A DNA stretch of 64,000 nt, from assembly GCF_017939745.1 (NCBI RefSeq), contig NZ_JAGKQQ010000001.1:1426001-1490000 (forward strand), read 5' to 3'. The position numbers and the translations under genes are program-made. The DNA is from Gemmata palustris. Lineage in GTDB: Bacteria; Planctomycetota; Planctomycetia; Gemmatales; Gemmataceae. Under the pieces are notes generated by a model. The model made no database searches. It saw nothing but the letters and a program-made list of their open reading frames with translations, and was not told the DNA's origin. Of this stretch, positions 34,620 through 45,400 are shown piece after piece (position 1 is the first letter of the stretch; every line of letters begins with the position of its first letter).

Positions 34620-35069
34620 TCAAATCCCGATGGCACGCTGGAGCCGCTGTTCGGTCTCATCGCTCGGGTGAACGCCGACAAGGCGGTCCACTTCGCGGCC
34701 TGCCTTCAGCACCACGAGGAGCGGAATCCTGCTGGCGCGGAAGCGGGACGCGGTGGCCGGGTTGTCGGCGACGTTGAGTTTGGCGAAGCGAAGCTTGCCG
34801 GCCAATTTCCCCGCGAGTTCGTCGAGTACGGGACAATTATGCGGCATGGGCCGCCCCACGGAGCCCAGAGATCGAGCCGCACCGGGAGTGGAGAATTCTC
34901 GACCTCGGCTGCGAAGGTGGCGTCCGTCACTGTCACCGGCCGGGCGTCGAGTGACCGCAGTTTCTTGCACCGGCCGCACACAGGGGCCAGGCCCCGGGGC
35001 AAGCTTCTCCGGCGGCACACGGTTCGTGGCACCGCAGAACGAGCACTTGAGTAATAGTGGTTCCGCCAT
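34620..35069 (-). pseudogene. thioredoxin-2-like protein with two compensating frameshifts
   Basis: The frame starts [20 protein letters not shown], the zinc-binding N-terminus of TrxC-like thioredoxins. Near 34990 a neighbouring frame takes over ([15 protein letters not shown], then [12 protein letters not shown]). Near 34830 the first frame returns ([21 protein letters not shown] and [18 protein letters not shown]). The redox site reads WGGPC instead of WCGPC, so even a repaired protein would have one active-site cysteine. It lies between the flavoprotein and the UBP zinc-finger gene, all on the minus strand. It is either a decayed gene or one with two indel errors. Confidence 0.75.
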
Positions 35070-35083
35070 AATCGTTCATCTCG

Positions 35084-35368
35084 CTACCGCAGGTAAGCTT
35101 CGGCCTCCGCCGGCACGGGTAACTCTATCTCGTCGACATAGCACCACGTCCAGCGCTCACCGGGCTCGAAGGACGCCATGATCGGGTGGCCGGTGTGCTG
35201 GTGGTGCTTGGTGGCGTGTTTGCCGGGGGAACTATCGCAGCAGCCGACGTGCCCGCACGACAGGCAGAGGCGAAGGTGAACCCATCGCGTGCCATGTCCG
35301 ATGCATTCCTCGCAACCCAAAGCGCGAGGCGGGGCCGGTGTGACGCCGCGGATATGGGAACATTTCAT
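35084..35368 (-). CDS. UBP-type zinc-finger protein
   Basis: The protein has 94 aa. ATG 35368 is chosen for GGAGG 6 nt upstream. The residues C3...H5, GCEECIGHG, LRLCLSCGHVGCCDSS and HATKHHQHTGHPI give the Cys/His ladder of the zf-UBP fold, then WTWCYVDE. Bacterial members are small stand-alone proteins beside a cNMP- or receiver-fused flavoprotein and thioredoxin, exactly the order seen here. It is likely the first gene of a three-gene redox operon. Confidence 0.88.
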   Translation of the reverse strand: MKCSHIRGVTPAPPRALGCEECIGHGTRWVHLRLCLSCGHVGCCDSSPGKHATKHHQHTGHPIMASFEPGERWTWCYVDEIELPVPAEAEAYLR

Positions 35369-35479
35369 GATCAGCCTCCGGGAAAACTCCTGAAAATTGA
35401 GCCGTGAGCGTCTCCTCACCATTATCGTCGGGCCAGCCAGCGTTCCGCCAGGACGAAAAGGCCCTCCGCGTCGAAGAGC

Positions 35480-35863
35480 GAGGGAATCACCAGTTGCATG
35501 TGTTGGAGCGTGGCCTTCCCAAGCGGACCGCGATCCGGCGGTTGCTCGAACCAGAAAAGTTCGAGGTCGAGGAAGCCTCGGACGGGCGGAGCGCCATGCG
35601 CGCGTTCCGGGTCCGTCCCGCCGCCCTGGTGCTATGCGACGTGTTCATGCCCGAATATGGACGGGCTGGAAGTCCTCCGCGAACTCGCCCGGGAGTTCTT
35701 AGGCGCTCGCGTGGTGGCGATGAGCGGCGGCGGATTACGGGGGGGCGATGAACCTGCTCCCCTTGCACAGGGGCCCGGTGCTGCCACCGTGCTGTACAAG
35801 CCGTTCGAGCGCGCCGAGCCCCTGACCGTGGTCCGGCAATCGCTGTCCCCGTCCCCGGCCTGA
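35480..35863 (+). pseudogene. response-regulator receiver, frameshifted
   Basis: An upstream frame encodes TAIRRLLEPEKFEVEEASDGRSAMRAFRVRP and ALVLCDVFMPE, holding the phospho-acceptor Asp (CDVFMP). Near 35654 the frame shifts to MDGLEVLRELAREF, ARVVAMSGGG and VLYKPFERAEPL, the second half of the receiver with its conserved Ser and Lys-Pro. The N-terminal acidic pair is not clear, so more damage may lie before 35480. It stands alone before the multi-PAS kinase, same strand. Confidence 0.7.
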
Positions 35864-36053
35864 TCGTGCCGTGTTCCATTTTTCCCATCGTGTCGCATCG
35901 GACGCTCTTGGCCGTGATCCTCACAGGGCTGTGGCGGTCATCTTGCCGACGGGACCGTAACGCCCGGCCCCGTCCGTGTTATACTCCATGTTCACCATCC
36001 ACAATCCGTTTGAGACGACTCCGTCTCGCCCCGGCGACTCAAGGAGAGACGCG

Positions 36054-39000
36054 ATGGCCGTGTTGACGGGCGAGGCGCCACCGGACGGCTTCGTTTTCGA
36101 GGACATCGCCGACGCCATGCCGCATATGGTGTGGCTCGCCGGCCCCGACGGGGGGACCACTTATCACAACCGCCGCATCCTTGAGTACGCCGGGCTGCCC
36201 GCGGGTGTCACCCTCGGTGCCGGGTGGGAGCGGCTGGTTCACCCCGACGACGTGCCGGCGACCCGGGCCACCTGGCTGCATTCCGTCGGGACCGGGGAGC
36301 CGTTCGAGAGCGAGTACCGACTCCGGCGGCACGACGGCGCGTACCGCTGGTTCCTGGCGCGCGCCCACACCCAGCTCGACGGTCGCGGGGAGGTCGTCCG
36401 CTGGGTCGGGACGTGTACCGACATCGAGGACCAGAAGGGTGCGGAGAGCCGCTTCCGGGCGATCATCGAGAAGAGCTTCGACGCCGTCGACCTGATCGCC
36501 CCGGACGGGACCATCCTGTACTCCAGCCCGGCCGGCATCCGGCTCCTCGGCTACCCCCAGGACGAGGACGTCGGCCGCAACGGGTTCGAACTGATGCACC
36601 CGGACGACATGGTCCGCGTCCGTGCCGAGTTCGAGCGGCTGCTGGCCACCCCTGGCGGGTCGGCCGACACCGTCCACCGCGCCCGCCACCGGGACGCCCA
36701 TTACCTGTGGCTGGAGGCCCGGGCCACCAACCTCCTGCACGACCCGGCCGTCCGGGCCGTCGTCGTCAACTTCCGGGACGTGAGCGACCGGGTGGCGGCC
36801 GAGGAGCAACTCCGGGAGGGCGAGCGCCGGTACCGCGAGCTGTTCGATGCCAGCCCCCACCCGATGTGGGTGTACGACGCCGAGACGCTCCGGTTCCTGG
36901 CCGTCAACGACGCCGCGGTCGAGTGCTACGGGTACACCCGGGACGAGTTCCTCGACATGCGGGTGACCGACATCCGCCCGCCCGAGGACGTCCCGGCCCT
37001 GCTGGCCGCGATCCAAGGGCCGGGCGCCGCCCTCCAGCGCCGCGGCGTGTGGCGGCACCGGTGGAAGGACGGGTCGGTCCGCGACGTCGAGGTGGCCGAC
37101 CGGTCCCTGGCCTTCGGCGGCCGCCTGGCCCGCTTGGTTCTGGCGCTCGACGCGACCGACCGCCTGCGGGCCGAGCGGGAGCTCGAGCGCGGGCTGGCCA
37201 GGCTGCGCGCGGTGGTCGAGACCATGGCCGACGGGCTGGTGTACGCCGACCCCGAGGGCAACCTGCTGGACTGGAACCCGGCCGCCCTGCGGCTGCACGG
37301 GTACGCCTCACCCGACGAGGCCCGACGCCACCTGTCCTCGTTCGCCGACACCTTCACCCTGTCCCGCCCCGACGGGACCCCCGTCCCGCCCCGCGACTGG
37401 CCGATGCCCCGCGTGCTCCGGGGCGAGGCGGTGACCGACGAGAAGTACGTCCTGCGGCGGCGGGACACCGGGGCCGAGCGGGTGATGCGGTACAGCGGGG
37501 CGCCGGTCCGCGGCCCGGGCGGGGACGTCGAGCTCGGGGTCGTGACGTTCCACGACGTGACCGACCGCAAGCGGGCCGAAGCCGAGCGAGACGCCCTGCT
37601 GGCACGGCTGCAGGTCCAATTCGAGCGGATGCCTCTGGCCTACGTCCAGTTCGGCGCCGACCTGCGGGTCACCGACTGGAACCCGGCCGCCGAGCGCATC
37701 TTCGGCTTCCGGAAGGACGAGGTGCTCGGGATGGGGCCGCCGTACGAGAGGATCGTGCCCGCGTCGTTCCGGGCGGAGGCGGAGCCGCTGCTGGCCCGCA
37801 TCCGGGCCGGGGACATGGCCGCCCACTCGGTCAACCTGAACCTCACCAAGGACGGGCGGACCATCACCTGCGAGTGGTTCAACACCCCGCTGCTGGACGA
37901 GGGCGGGCGTTTCACCGGTCTGCTCTGCCTCGCGCAAGATCTCACCGCGCGGCTTCTCCTGGAGGAGCAGTTCCGGCAGGCCCAGAAGATGGAAGCGTTC
38001 GGGCAGCTCGCTGGCGGCGTGGCGCACGACTTCAACAACCTGCTGACCATCATCAACGGGTACTCGGACATCGTCCTCGGCGGCCTCCCGCCGGGTGACC
38101 CGAACCGGGGGTTGGTCACCGAGATCCACAGGGCCGGGGAGCGGTCCGCCGGGCTGACCCGCCAGCTCCTCGCATTCAGCCGCAAGCAGGTGCTGGCCCC
38201 GAAGGTACTGGACCTGAACGCGGTGGTCGGCGACACCGCCAGCATGCTCCGGCGGGTGATCGGCGAGGACGTGAAACTGTCCACCACGACGGCCAGCGGG
38301 CTGTGGCCGGTGAAGGCCGACCCCGGCCAAGTCGAGCAGATCCTGTTGAACTTGGCTGTGAATGCCCGGGACGCCATGCCGACCGGCGGCAAGCTGACCA
38401 TCGAGACCGGCAACGTCGAGCTGGACGAAACCTACGCTGCGTCCCACCCGGACGCTCGCCCCGGGCCGCACGTCCTGCTGGCCGTTTCGGACACCGGGTG
38501 CGGGATGACGCCCGAGGTGCGGGCCAAGATCTTCGAGCCGTTCTTCACCACCAAGGGGCCGGGTAAGGGGACGGGGCTGGGCCTGGCGACCGTGTACGGG
38601 ATCGTGAAGCAATCCGGCGGGCACGTCGATGTGTACAGCGAGGTGGGGGTCGGGACGACGTTCAAGGTGTACCTGCCCCGGACCGAGCCGACGGGCGGGG
38701 GAGCGAAGTCTCACTCGGCCCTCCGGGCCTTGCCGCGGGGCACCGAGACGGTGCTCGTGGTGGAGGACGACGCCGCGGTCCGGGCGCTGACCCGGCACAT
38801 CCTCCAGAGTGCCGGGTACGCGGTCCTGGAAGCGGCGGGCGGTGACGAGGCGCTTCGGGTGGCGGCCGACCACGCGGGGCGCATCGACCTGCTGGTCACC
38901 GATGTGGTGATGCCGGGACTCGGCGGGCGGGCGGCGGCCGAGCGCCTGGCCGAGCGGCACCCCGGGCTGCGGGTACTGTTCGTGTCCGGGTACACCGACG

Positions 39001-39116
39001 ACGCGGTGGTCCGGCACGGCGTGCTGCACGAGTCGGTGAACTTCCTCCAGAAGCCGTTCACCCCGGCCGCGCTGGCCTGGAAGGTCCGGGAGGTGCTCGA
39101 CCAACCCTCGACCTGA
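36054..39116 (+). CDS. multi-PAS hybrid sensor histidine kinase
   Basis: ATG 36054 follows AAGGAG with good spacing, giving 1020 aa; an in-frame ATG upstream lacks one. Five PAS/PAC units in a row are visible by repeated W..P-type cores and 'GTCTDIEDQK', 'NFRDVSDRVAAEE' and 'TFHDVTDRKRAEAE' ends. The histidine kinase follows: H-box AGGVAHDFNNLLTIINGYSD, N-box NLAVNARDAMPTGGKL, G-boxes SDTGCGMTPEV and GKGTGLGLATVYGIV. A C-terminal receiver has VVEDDAAVRALTRHIL, TDVVMPGLGG and LQKPFTPAAL. There is no membrane segment, so it should sense a cytoplasmic cue. The broken receiver gene just upstream may have been its partner. Confidence 0.93.
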   Translation: MAVLTGEAPPDGFVFEDIADAMPHMVWLAGPDGGTTYHNRRILEYAGLPAGVTLGAGWERLVHPDDVPATRATWLHSVGTGEPFESEYRLRRHDGAYRWFLARAHTQLDGRGEVVRWVGTCTDIEDQKGAESRFRAIIEKSFDAVDLIAPDGTILYSSPAGIRLLGYPQDEDVGRNGFELMHPDDMVRVRAEFERLLATPGGSADTVHRARHRDAHYLWLEARATNLLHDPAVRAVVVNFRDVSDRVAAEEQLREGERRYRELFDASPHPMWVYDAETLRFLAVNDAAVECYGYTRDEFLDMRVTDIRPPEDVPALLAAIQGPGAALQRRGVWRHRWKDGSVRDVEVADRSLAFGGRLARLVLALDATDRLRAERELERGLARLRAVVETMADGLVYADPEGNLLDWNPAALRLHGYASPDEARRHLSSFADTFTLSRPDGTPVPPRDWPMPRVLRGEAVTDEKYVLRRRDTGAERVMRYSGAPVRGPGGDVELGVVTFHDVTDRKRAEAERDALLARLQVQFERMPLAYVQFGADLRVTDWNPAAERIFGFRKDEVLGMGPPYERIVPASFRAEAEPLLARIRAGDMAAHSVNLNLTKDGRTITCEWFNTPLLDEGGRFTGLLCLAQDLTARLLLEEQFRQAQKMEAFGQLAGGVAHDFNNLLTIINGYSDIVLGGLPPGDPNRGLVTEIHRAGERSAGLTRQLLAFSRKQVLAPKVLDLNAVVGDTASMLRRVIGEDVKLSTTTASGLWPVKADPGQVEQILLNLAVNARDAMPTGGKLTIETGNVELDETYAASHPDARPGPHVLLAVSDTGCGMTPEVRAKIFEPFFTTKGPGKGTGLGLATVYGIVKQSGGHVDVYSEVGVGTTFKVYLPRTEPTGGGAKSHSALRALPRGTETVLVVEDDAAVRALTRHILQSAGYAVLEAAGGDEALRVAADHAGRIDLLVTDVVMPGLGGRAAAERLAERHPGLRVLFVSGYTDDAVVRHGVLHESVNFLQKPFTPAALAWKVREVLDQPST

Positions 39117-39207
39117 CGGCGGGCCGGCTACGCGGAGCCTCGGACCCTCCGAATCCCGACTTGCGCGAACGCCCCATCTCCGAAGGCAGTTTCTTCGTCC
39201 ACCTGCA

Positions 39208-39597
39208 ACTCGCCCGAATGCGCCCGTGGCGGAATGCAACAGAGATGTTTCCGCGTGACAATACGAAACGATTGTCGCGCCGAGCACACGGCTCGGCGGG
39301 TGTGAGTGTGGACGGATCGCGTGTTGACGCCATCGGGGCACCTCGTGGGTGAGCCCCAGCGCCCTTCGCGTCGCGACCGGCGGGCTGGCGGGAGAACAGC
39401 AGAAAAGTCTCTACCTGTTAATTACACCGAACGCGTCCGAAGTGTTCAGAGAAGTGCGATCGAGGTGCCGATCGCCCGACGACCGTGGCTCACTCTCAGC
39501 GTCAACCGAACCTGAGTGACGCAGGGAGAAAATTGCCGGACGCTGCCGTGCCGGGGGTAACGCTCGTTGGACGAGATGCTCAATCCGGTGTGTCGGA
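39208..39597 (-). repeat. repeat R2, copy b (conserved motif at 39418-39458)
   Basis: 390 bp, similar to R2a through the shared right end and to R2c over its left half. On the minus strand it holds the first codons of the 69-aa gene (MASTRDPSTLTP), but the frame then departs. It has a hairpin, CGCCGAG with CTCGGCG. It looks like a solo end left by another copy of the element. Confidence 0.7.
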
Positions 39598-39857
39598 CTG
39601 GAGTGGAAAAGACTTCGTTAGAGGCTCTGCCACAACCTCCCGAAGTCCCTTGAAAACAGGCATTTGCTGAGGTTCTGGCAGAGCCTGTTAGCAAATCGAG
39701 AACGGGCCGCCCTATTCTTCAAACCTGTTCGGCAGCAACAAGTCTCTTTTCCGTGCACTCGTTTCATGACTCTCAGCTTCTGGCAGCAGTCCTGCCTCGC
39801 AACGTCGGCTACGATAAGACGAGCAGATGAAGTCGGTCATCCTTGGGACGCGCGTCA

Positions 39858-41696
39858 ATGAAGCGACTCATACTGGTTGCGTATGCGGTAACCCATCGAC
39901 CGTCTCGGAATCCGCCTTTGTCGCCGGCGTTCAGGGTTGCGGTCGTTACCTTGCTCTGGCTGGCAAGTGGTGGCTCCTTGTCGGCGTACACCTCCGTGCG
40001 CGTGGCGTTCGACAGCAACGTTCTGGTTGATGATAAACGCGTCATCTTCGCACAGGGCACGGGCAGTCTCACGGTGCTGAACCTGGACACCGGCGAGGTA
40101 CTGCTTCGCAAGAAACCAGACAGCAATTTTGAATACTCCGGCAACCTCCAACTGACGGGACAGGGCGTTCTGATGACGTCCTACGGAAGAATCGTTTTTC
40201 TCGACAGGAACACCTTCGCGCCCGTCTGGCGGGCCGAGCATTGTTACGGCGCGGTGCTCGACGGCGAGCACGTTGTCTCACACGACGGAAACCACAGCGT
40301 TACCTGTCGAAGTGTTCAATCCGGCCAGGTTTCCTGGAAGATTGACATGGAAGGCGGTTGGCACCTATCGGCGGCGAACGGGAAGGTGCTGGTCGCCACG
40401 CCCGATTACTCGCACAGGCCACCCACCTTGCTCGTCTTCGACCTCAAGAGTGGCGACCGCATTTTGCGCCACGACGCTTCGTCCGACGTCCGTTGGCATC
40501 AGGTTTACTTTGACGGCCGACTCATTTACCTGGTGGAGGACGGTTCCGCCGAGTCGCACCGAGCCTCCGGGAGACCTCTCCGTGTGAAGATGCTCGATCT
40601 TGAGGGCAAGGTTGTGGCCGAGGCGGATCACACGTCACCTAAAGTCGTTGCAAATGCATCGCGAGAGAATGCGGCATTCATCTGGGGCGAGAAGTATTTT
40701 AACGGCGGGCAAGTCCAACAAGTAAACCCGCATGAGCGTGCAACGCTTGCGAACCTCTGGGAAGAAGGCGATGAGTCTCGCGACGAGCGAGAAGGCGACA
40801 GAGAGTCTTTTCGGGGAAGACACCATCTTCCGAAGCTACTGGCGTCGGGCATTTTTGTAACCACTTCAAGCAGGGACGCAGACATTGCAGTTGGTCAAGT
40901 GCTCCGGCTGATCAAACCTAAAGGGTTATGGGTGGCGTACGCGCCGTATCTCGGAGAATACGGCTTGATCTCACACGTTGCCGAGGCGGACGGCAAACTG
41001 CTGCTGGGCAGCAGCGAAGGGCAGCTGGAATGCTTGGACAGCGAGACGGGTCGCTCCCGATGGCTTTACACGTTCCCCGTGATTCGCCAAACGATGTCCT
41101 ACTCGTCGCGCCACGGGATGCCACCCTACCTGACCGAGCAGGCGGCCGAATACCGAAGGGGACTCGAGCAAACCGGCAACCTGTCTGGCAGCATCCGATT
41201 GCCATCGGATATTCAGCCGGCTTCGACAAGGTGGGCGAAGCTTCGCGCCGAAACGGATTACCCCGGGCGGATCGTCATCGACCCCAGCCCCGATGACCCG
41301 TTCCACAAATTAGGACGGTATGTTACCTGGCTGGCCATTTGCGCCGCGCTGCCAGTCGCTGGCGTATTGGTCCTCGTCTTGGCACGGCTCGCGCGGCGGA
41401 AGCGCCCGAAACAAACTCTGCCTAGTGTTCCCCACGACGAAACGCCCCCGTCGGTGGGCTTGGCGGCCTGGTTTCTGGTGTTGTCCGTCTCCCCCGCATA
41501 CGGCCTTCTGGAATACGGGCGAGTTAGCCATTCATGGACAATTGCCCTCAAGATTATATTTGCTCTGACAATTAGTGTTGCCGTGAGCGGCACGATTCGA
41601 CTCTGTTACGCGCGACGATGGCTTGCTGCATTTCTGTTTTCCGTGATATTGATCGGCTGTTTTTTTCTGATGCTGAACCCGATCAGGTTTGCCTGA
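39858..41696 (+). CDS. PQQ-type beta-propeller protein with C-terminal membrane helices
   Basis: ATG 39858 (MKRLILVAYAV) gives 612 aa. An N-terminal signal-like segment, AFRVAVVTLLWLASGGSLS, is followed by PQQ/YVTN-like blades: TGSLTVLNLDTGEVLLRK, TLLVFDLKSGDRILRH, GQLECLDSETGRSRWLY. About four hydrophobic helices close the protein (YVTWLAICAALPVAGVLVLV, AAWFLVLSVSPAYGLL, IIFALTISVAVSG, FLFSVILIGCFFLML). The propeller should face outside or the periplasm. The ligand is unknown. Both sides are flanked by R2 copies in direct orientation, so the gene may have come in as cargo. Confidence 0.75.
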   Translation: MKRLILVAYAVTHRPSRNPPLSPAFRVAVVTLLWLASGGSLSAYTSVRVAFDSNVLVDDKRVIFAQGTGSLTVLNLDTGEVLLRKKPDSNFEYSGNLQLTGQGVLMTSYGRIVFLDRNTFAPVWRAEHCYGAVLDGEHVVSHDGNHSVTCRSVQSGQVSWKIDMEGGWHLSAANGKVLVATPDYSHRPPTLLVFDLKSGDRILRHDASSDVRWHQVYFDGRLIYLVEDGSAESHRASGRPLRVKMLDLEGKVVAEADHTSPKVVANASRENAAFIWGEKYFNGGQVQQVNPHERATLANLWEEGDESRDEREGDRESFRGRHHLPKLLASGIFVTTSSRDADIAVGQVLRLIKPKGLWVAYAPYLGEYGLISHVAEADGKLLLGSSEGQLECLDSETGRSRWLYTFPVIRQTMSYSSRHGMPPYLTEQAAEYRRGLEQTGNLSGSIRLPSDIQPASTRWAKLRAETDYPGRIVIDPSPDDPFHKLGRYVTWLAICAALPVAGVLVLVLARLARRKRPKQTLPSVPHDETPPSVGLAAWFLVLSVSPAYGLLEYGRVSHSWTIALKIIFALTISVAVSGTIRLCYARRWLAAFLFSVILIGCFFLMLNPIRFA

Positions 41697-41841
41697 GACA
41701 GATACGGCCCAAGACGACCGATAGTCTCGGACAAGCCTGTTGCTTCCACGCTTCGGCCACCTCGACCTCAAGCTTCAAAACGGCGAACGAAACCCAGCCA
41801 AGTCGGTACACTGACCGCGGGCCGAACCGGTCCGCACGGGA

Positions 41842-42079
41842 ACTCGCCAGAATGCGCCTGTGGGGGAATGCAACAGAGTTATTCCCGCGTGAGAATGCGA
41901 AGCGATTGTCGCGCCGAGCACACGGCTCGGCGGGTGTGAGTGCGGATGGATCGCGTGTGGACGGCATCGGGGCACCTTGGGGTGAGCCCCAGCGCCCTTC
42001 GCGTCGCGACCAGCGGGCTGGCGGGTAAACAGAAGAAATCGCTATCTGCTAACTACACCGAACGCGACCGAAGTGTCGG
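41842..42079 (-). repeat. repeat R2, copy c (conserved motif at 42049-42079)
   Basis: Shares the left half of copy b, including the CGCCGAG/CTCGGCG hairpin and the first codons MPSTRDPSALTP on the minus strand. It diverges just after GAAGTGTCGG. The motif reads CTAACTACACCGAACGCG then ACCGAAGTGTC. Confidence 0.65.
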
Positions 42080-42433
42080 CAACAATCACGCGACTTCCCA
42101 ACTTCGACCGAGTCGACTCGCACACAACCCGAGAACATTTCTTGCGTTACAGCGGCGCTCCGACGTTCGTGGCGCGAAAGTCGATCGCGCAATTGTTCTA
42201 CCGTCCCCTGTTTGGCGCTCCTTCATTTCGTGAACCACCCGGACGAAAAATCACGACATTCTCATTTCAATCGCGCACCGAACCTGGCCCGCTGTTGTTT
42301 ACTCTGTCTTCCGGGCCACGTCAGTTCAAGTTGCCGCAACGGTGCTTGATAGGGTTCAAAGGTTCACTTATTGTTTCGTGGGGTTTTGTCCGCCCCGATC
42401 CCGACGGACACATCACCGAAGGAACACGCTCCT
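42080..42433. promoter_or_regulatory. upstream region of the 1504-aa gene, no other gene seen
   Basis: A 354-bp spacer that must hold the promoter of the surface-protein gene. No clear box was identified. GAAGGAA lies 10 nt before the ATG at 42434. Confidence 0.4.
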
Positions 42434-45400
42434 ATGGTCGTGAAGGCGTTACAAAGCTGGCTCGGTCATTCTGCTCGGAAACAGCGACGGTCCCCGAAGC
42501 CGAGGCTGGCACTCGAACACCTTGAGGACCGCGCGACCCCGGCCGCCGTGTTTTGGGACGGTGGGGGCGGCACTTCTAATTGGTTCGACGCGCTCAACTG
42601 GAGCGGCGACGCGCTCCCCACGCTCTCCGATGACGTCACCATTAGTGGCGCGTCCGGCGGGGTCGAGATCAACGACACGTTCGGAACCGCGTCCGCCAAA
42701 ACGCTGACGAGTTCGAGTGACCTGCGCGTCGTCAGCGGCACGCTCCAACTGGACGGCGACGCGCTCGTGAGCGGGGCGTTCGCGCTCGGCGGGGTGACAT
42801 TTGGCGGGGTCGTGACCGGCACCGGCACCTTGACGCTTTCCGGGGCCGTGACGTGGGGGGCCAACGGGGTGATGGCCGGGTCCGGGACCACGGAACTGAC
42901 CGGCACGTCGACACTCGAGGGCACTACGTTCGGGTCGGTCCGCGAGAACCGGGTGATCGAGAACGCGGGTCACGCGACGCTGCTCGCGGCCAATTCGTTC
43001 ACGTTCCGCGATAACGCGCTGTTCCGCAACCTGGCGGGCGGCACGCTCGAGATCGAGAGCGGGGCCGGTATCGGCACCTTTTTCGCCAGCAGCACGAGCA
43101 AGTTAGTAAATGAAGGGGCGGTGGTCGTCAACGGCCCGGGAACCACGGGCATCGGAGTCGCGACCGAGAACTCGGGCACGATCACCGTGAATGGCGCGAA
43201 CCTGAACCTGACCGGTCTTGCGAACTTGGGGGCGCTCGGTGTCACGGGCGGGAACCTGAACACCGGTTCGGCCTTCGCCAATTCCGGCACACTGGCCGTC
43301 TCGGGCGGCGCACTCACCACCGGATCGGGCACCAGTAGCGGGGCCATTCAACTGGCCGGTGGCGCCAGCATGGTCGTCTCCGGCACCGCGTTCACCCCGC
43401 CGTTTACACTGCAAGACGGGGCCACGGTTACGGGCGGACCGATCGTCCTCAATACGTTCGAGCAACTGGCCGCGAACGGAACCGTGACGGTGGACGCGGT
43501 CCAGATCTCCGGCGGAACGTTGAACACGCTCGCGGGCAGCACGCTGACGATCGGAACACTGACCCAGAACGGGACCGTGACCGGGCCGGGAACGGCCGTC
43601 GTGACCGACACTTGGACGTTCACGAACGGGTCCGTGAACGGGGGCGGGCGCCTCGTCACACGGGGGACGAGCAGCATCAGCGGCGGGTTCTTCACGACCG
43701 TTGATACCCGGTCGATCGAGAACTCGGGCGCCGCACTCCTCGACGCGGGCGCGTCGTTCACGTTTACCAACGGCGGAACGTGGACCAACTTGCCCGGCAG
43801 CGTGTTCGAGGTGCGCACCGGCGCGTCGCTCGGTACGTTCTTTACCGGCCCGACGGCTCAATTCACGAACCAGGGCACGATTCTCAAAACGGGCCCCGGC
43901 GCGGCGACCATCGCGCTACCAGTGGTGAACCAGTCCGGGGGCACCGTGCGTGTGGCCGGGGGCACGTTGAACCTGACCGGCGGCGGGTCGAGCGCCGGGG
44001 TGCTCGATCTCGCGCCCGCAACCGCACTGCGATTGAGCGGTAGTTTCGCCCTTAGCGCCGGGGCAACGGCGACCGGCACGGGCCAGGTCCAGTTCGCGGG
44101 CGGGCCGTTCGGCGGGGCGCTGACCGTGACCGGCCCGGTGGCGCTCGCCAACTTGAGTCTCGAGAGCGGGACCGTGACCGGCCCGGGGCCGCTGAGCGCT
44201 GCGAACTTGGTCATCCAGGGGGCAACGGTCGACACGACCCTCGACGTCGGGAACCTGACGCTCGCGTCCGGCACGCTCACCGGCGCGGGGCACGTAACCG
44301 TTGGCGGGCTGTTCACCTGGACCGGCGGAACGATGTCCGGCACCGGGACCACCACGCTGAACGGTACCTCGACCATTGGCGGCAGTTTCGCACTCGTCCT
44401 GGACGGCCGGACGGTCGACAACACCGGCACTCTGACCTGGACCGGGAACGGGGCGCTCCAGTTCACCAACGGGGCGGTGTTCAATAACCTTGCCGGCGCG
44501 CTCTTCGACATCACCGGGGACGGATCGATCGCGCCCTCCCCGTTCGGCGGACTCGTACCGGCGTTCAACAACGCGGGCACGCTGCGGAAGTCCGCTGGGA
44601 GCGGTCCGGTACTGTTCGGCCCGCGGACGACGTGGAACGTCCCGCTCACGAACTCCGGCACATTTGACGTCCGGGCTGGCAATTTCGCGGTTTCGGCCCC
44701 CGTATTCGGGCTACCGGCCGGCGTCCCGTTCTTGACCAACACCGGCACGATTCAGGTGGGCACCGCGTCATCGTCCGCGGCGGCCATTATTCTGCCGGGC
44801 ACCGCGCCGTTCCCCAATCCCCCCGCCTACACGCTCGCGGCCGGAACGCTCACCGGGACCGGACAGGTCGGCGGCGCGACGGACCTGACGATCGCCCCCG
44901 GCGCGACGCTCGGCGGAACGCTCACCGTCAACGGGAACGTCATCAACCGGGGAACGGTCCGACCCGGCCTCGCGTCCGGCGCACTTACCGTGACCGGGAA
45001 CTACACGCAGATCGCCGACGGTCGGCTGGTGATCGGTTTGGGCGGCGCCTCGGCCACCGGGCAGTTCGGCAAGCTGCAAGTCAACGGGGCGTCGCAACTG
45101 GCGGGCGCGCTCGACGTGTTCACCGACGGCGGGTTCCTCCCGGGCTTCGGGGACGTGTTCCAGGTGTTCCGCACGGCCGGTACGCGCTCGGGCGATTTCA
45201 CCTACCCGGTGGGCGGTTACCACCCGGGCGGTTACCGCGTGCTCGTGCCGGAGTACGACGGGACCGGACAGGCGCTAAACCTCGTGACCGAGGTCGGCGC
45301 GTTGCCCGTCATTGACCCGATCGCCGATGTCACGGTGAACGAGGGGCAAACGGTCGCGTTCACGGTCACCGCGACCGGCGCAGAAGCGCCCGGGCCGCTC

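Noticed and set aside
35976-36053. Earlier start (MLYSMFTIHNPFE) for the multi-PAS kinase
   Set aside because: It has no ribosome-binding site, whereas AAGGAG precedes ATG 36054.
37308-39341. 677-codon open frame antisense to the histidine kinase
   Set aside because: High third-position GC opens the opposite strand. The sense frame has complete PAS, kinase and receiver motifs.
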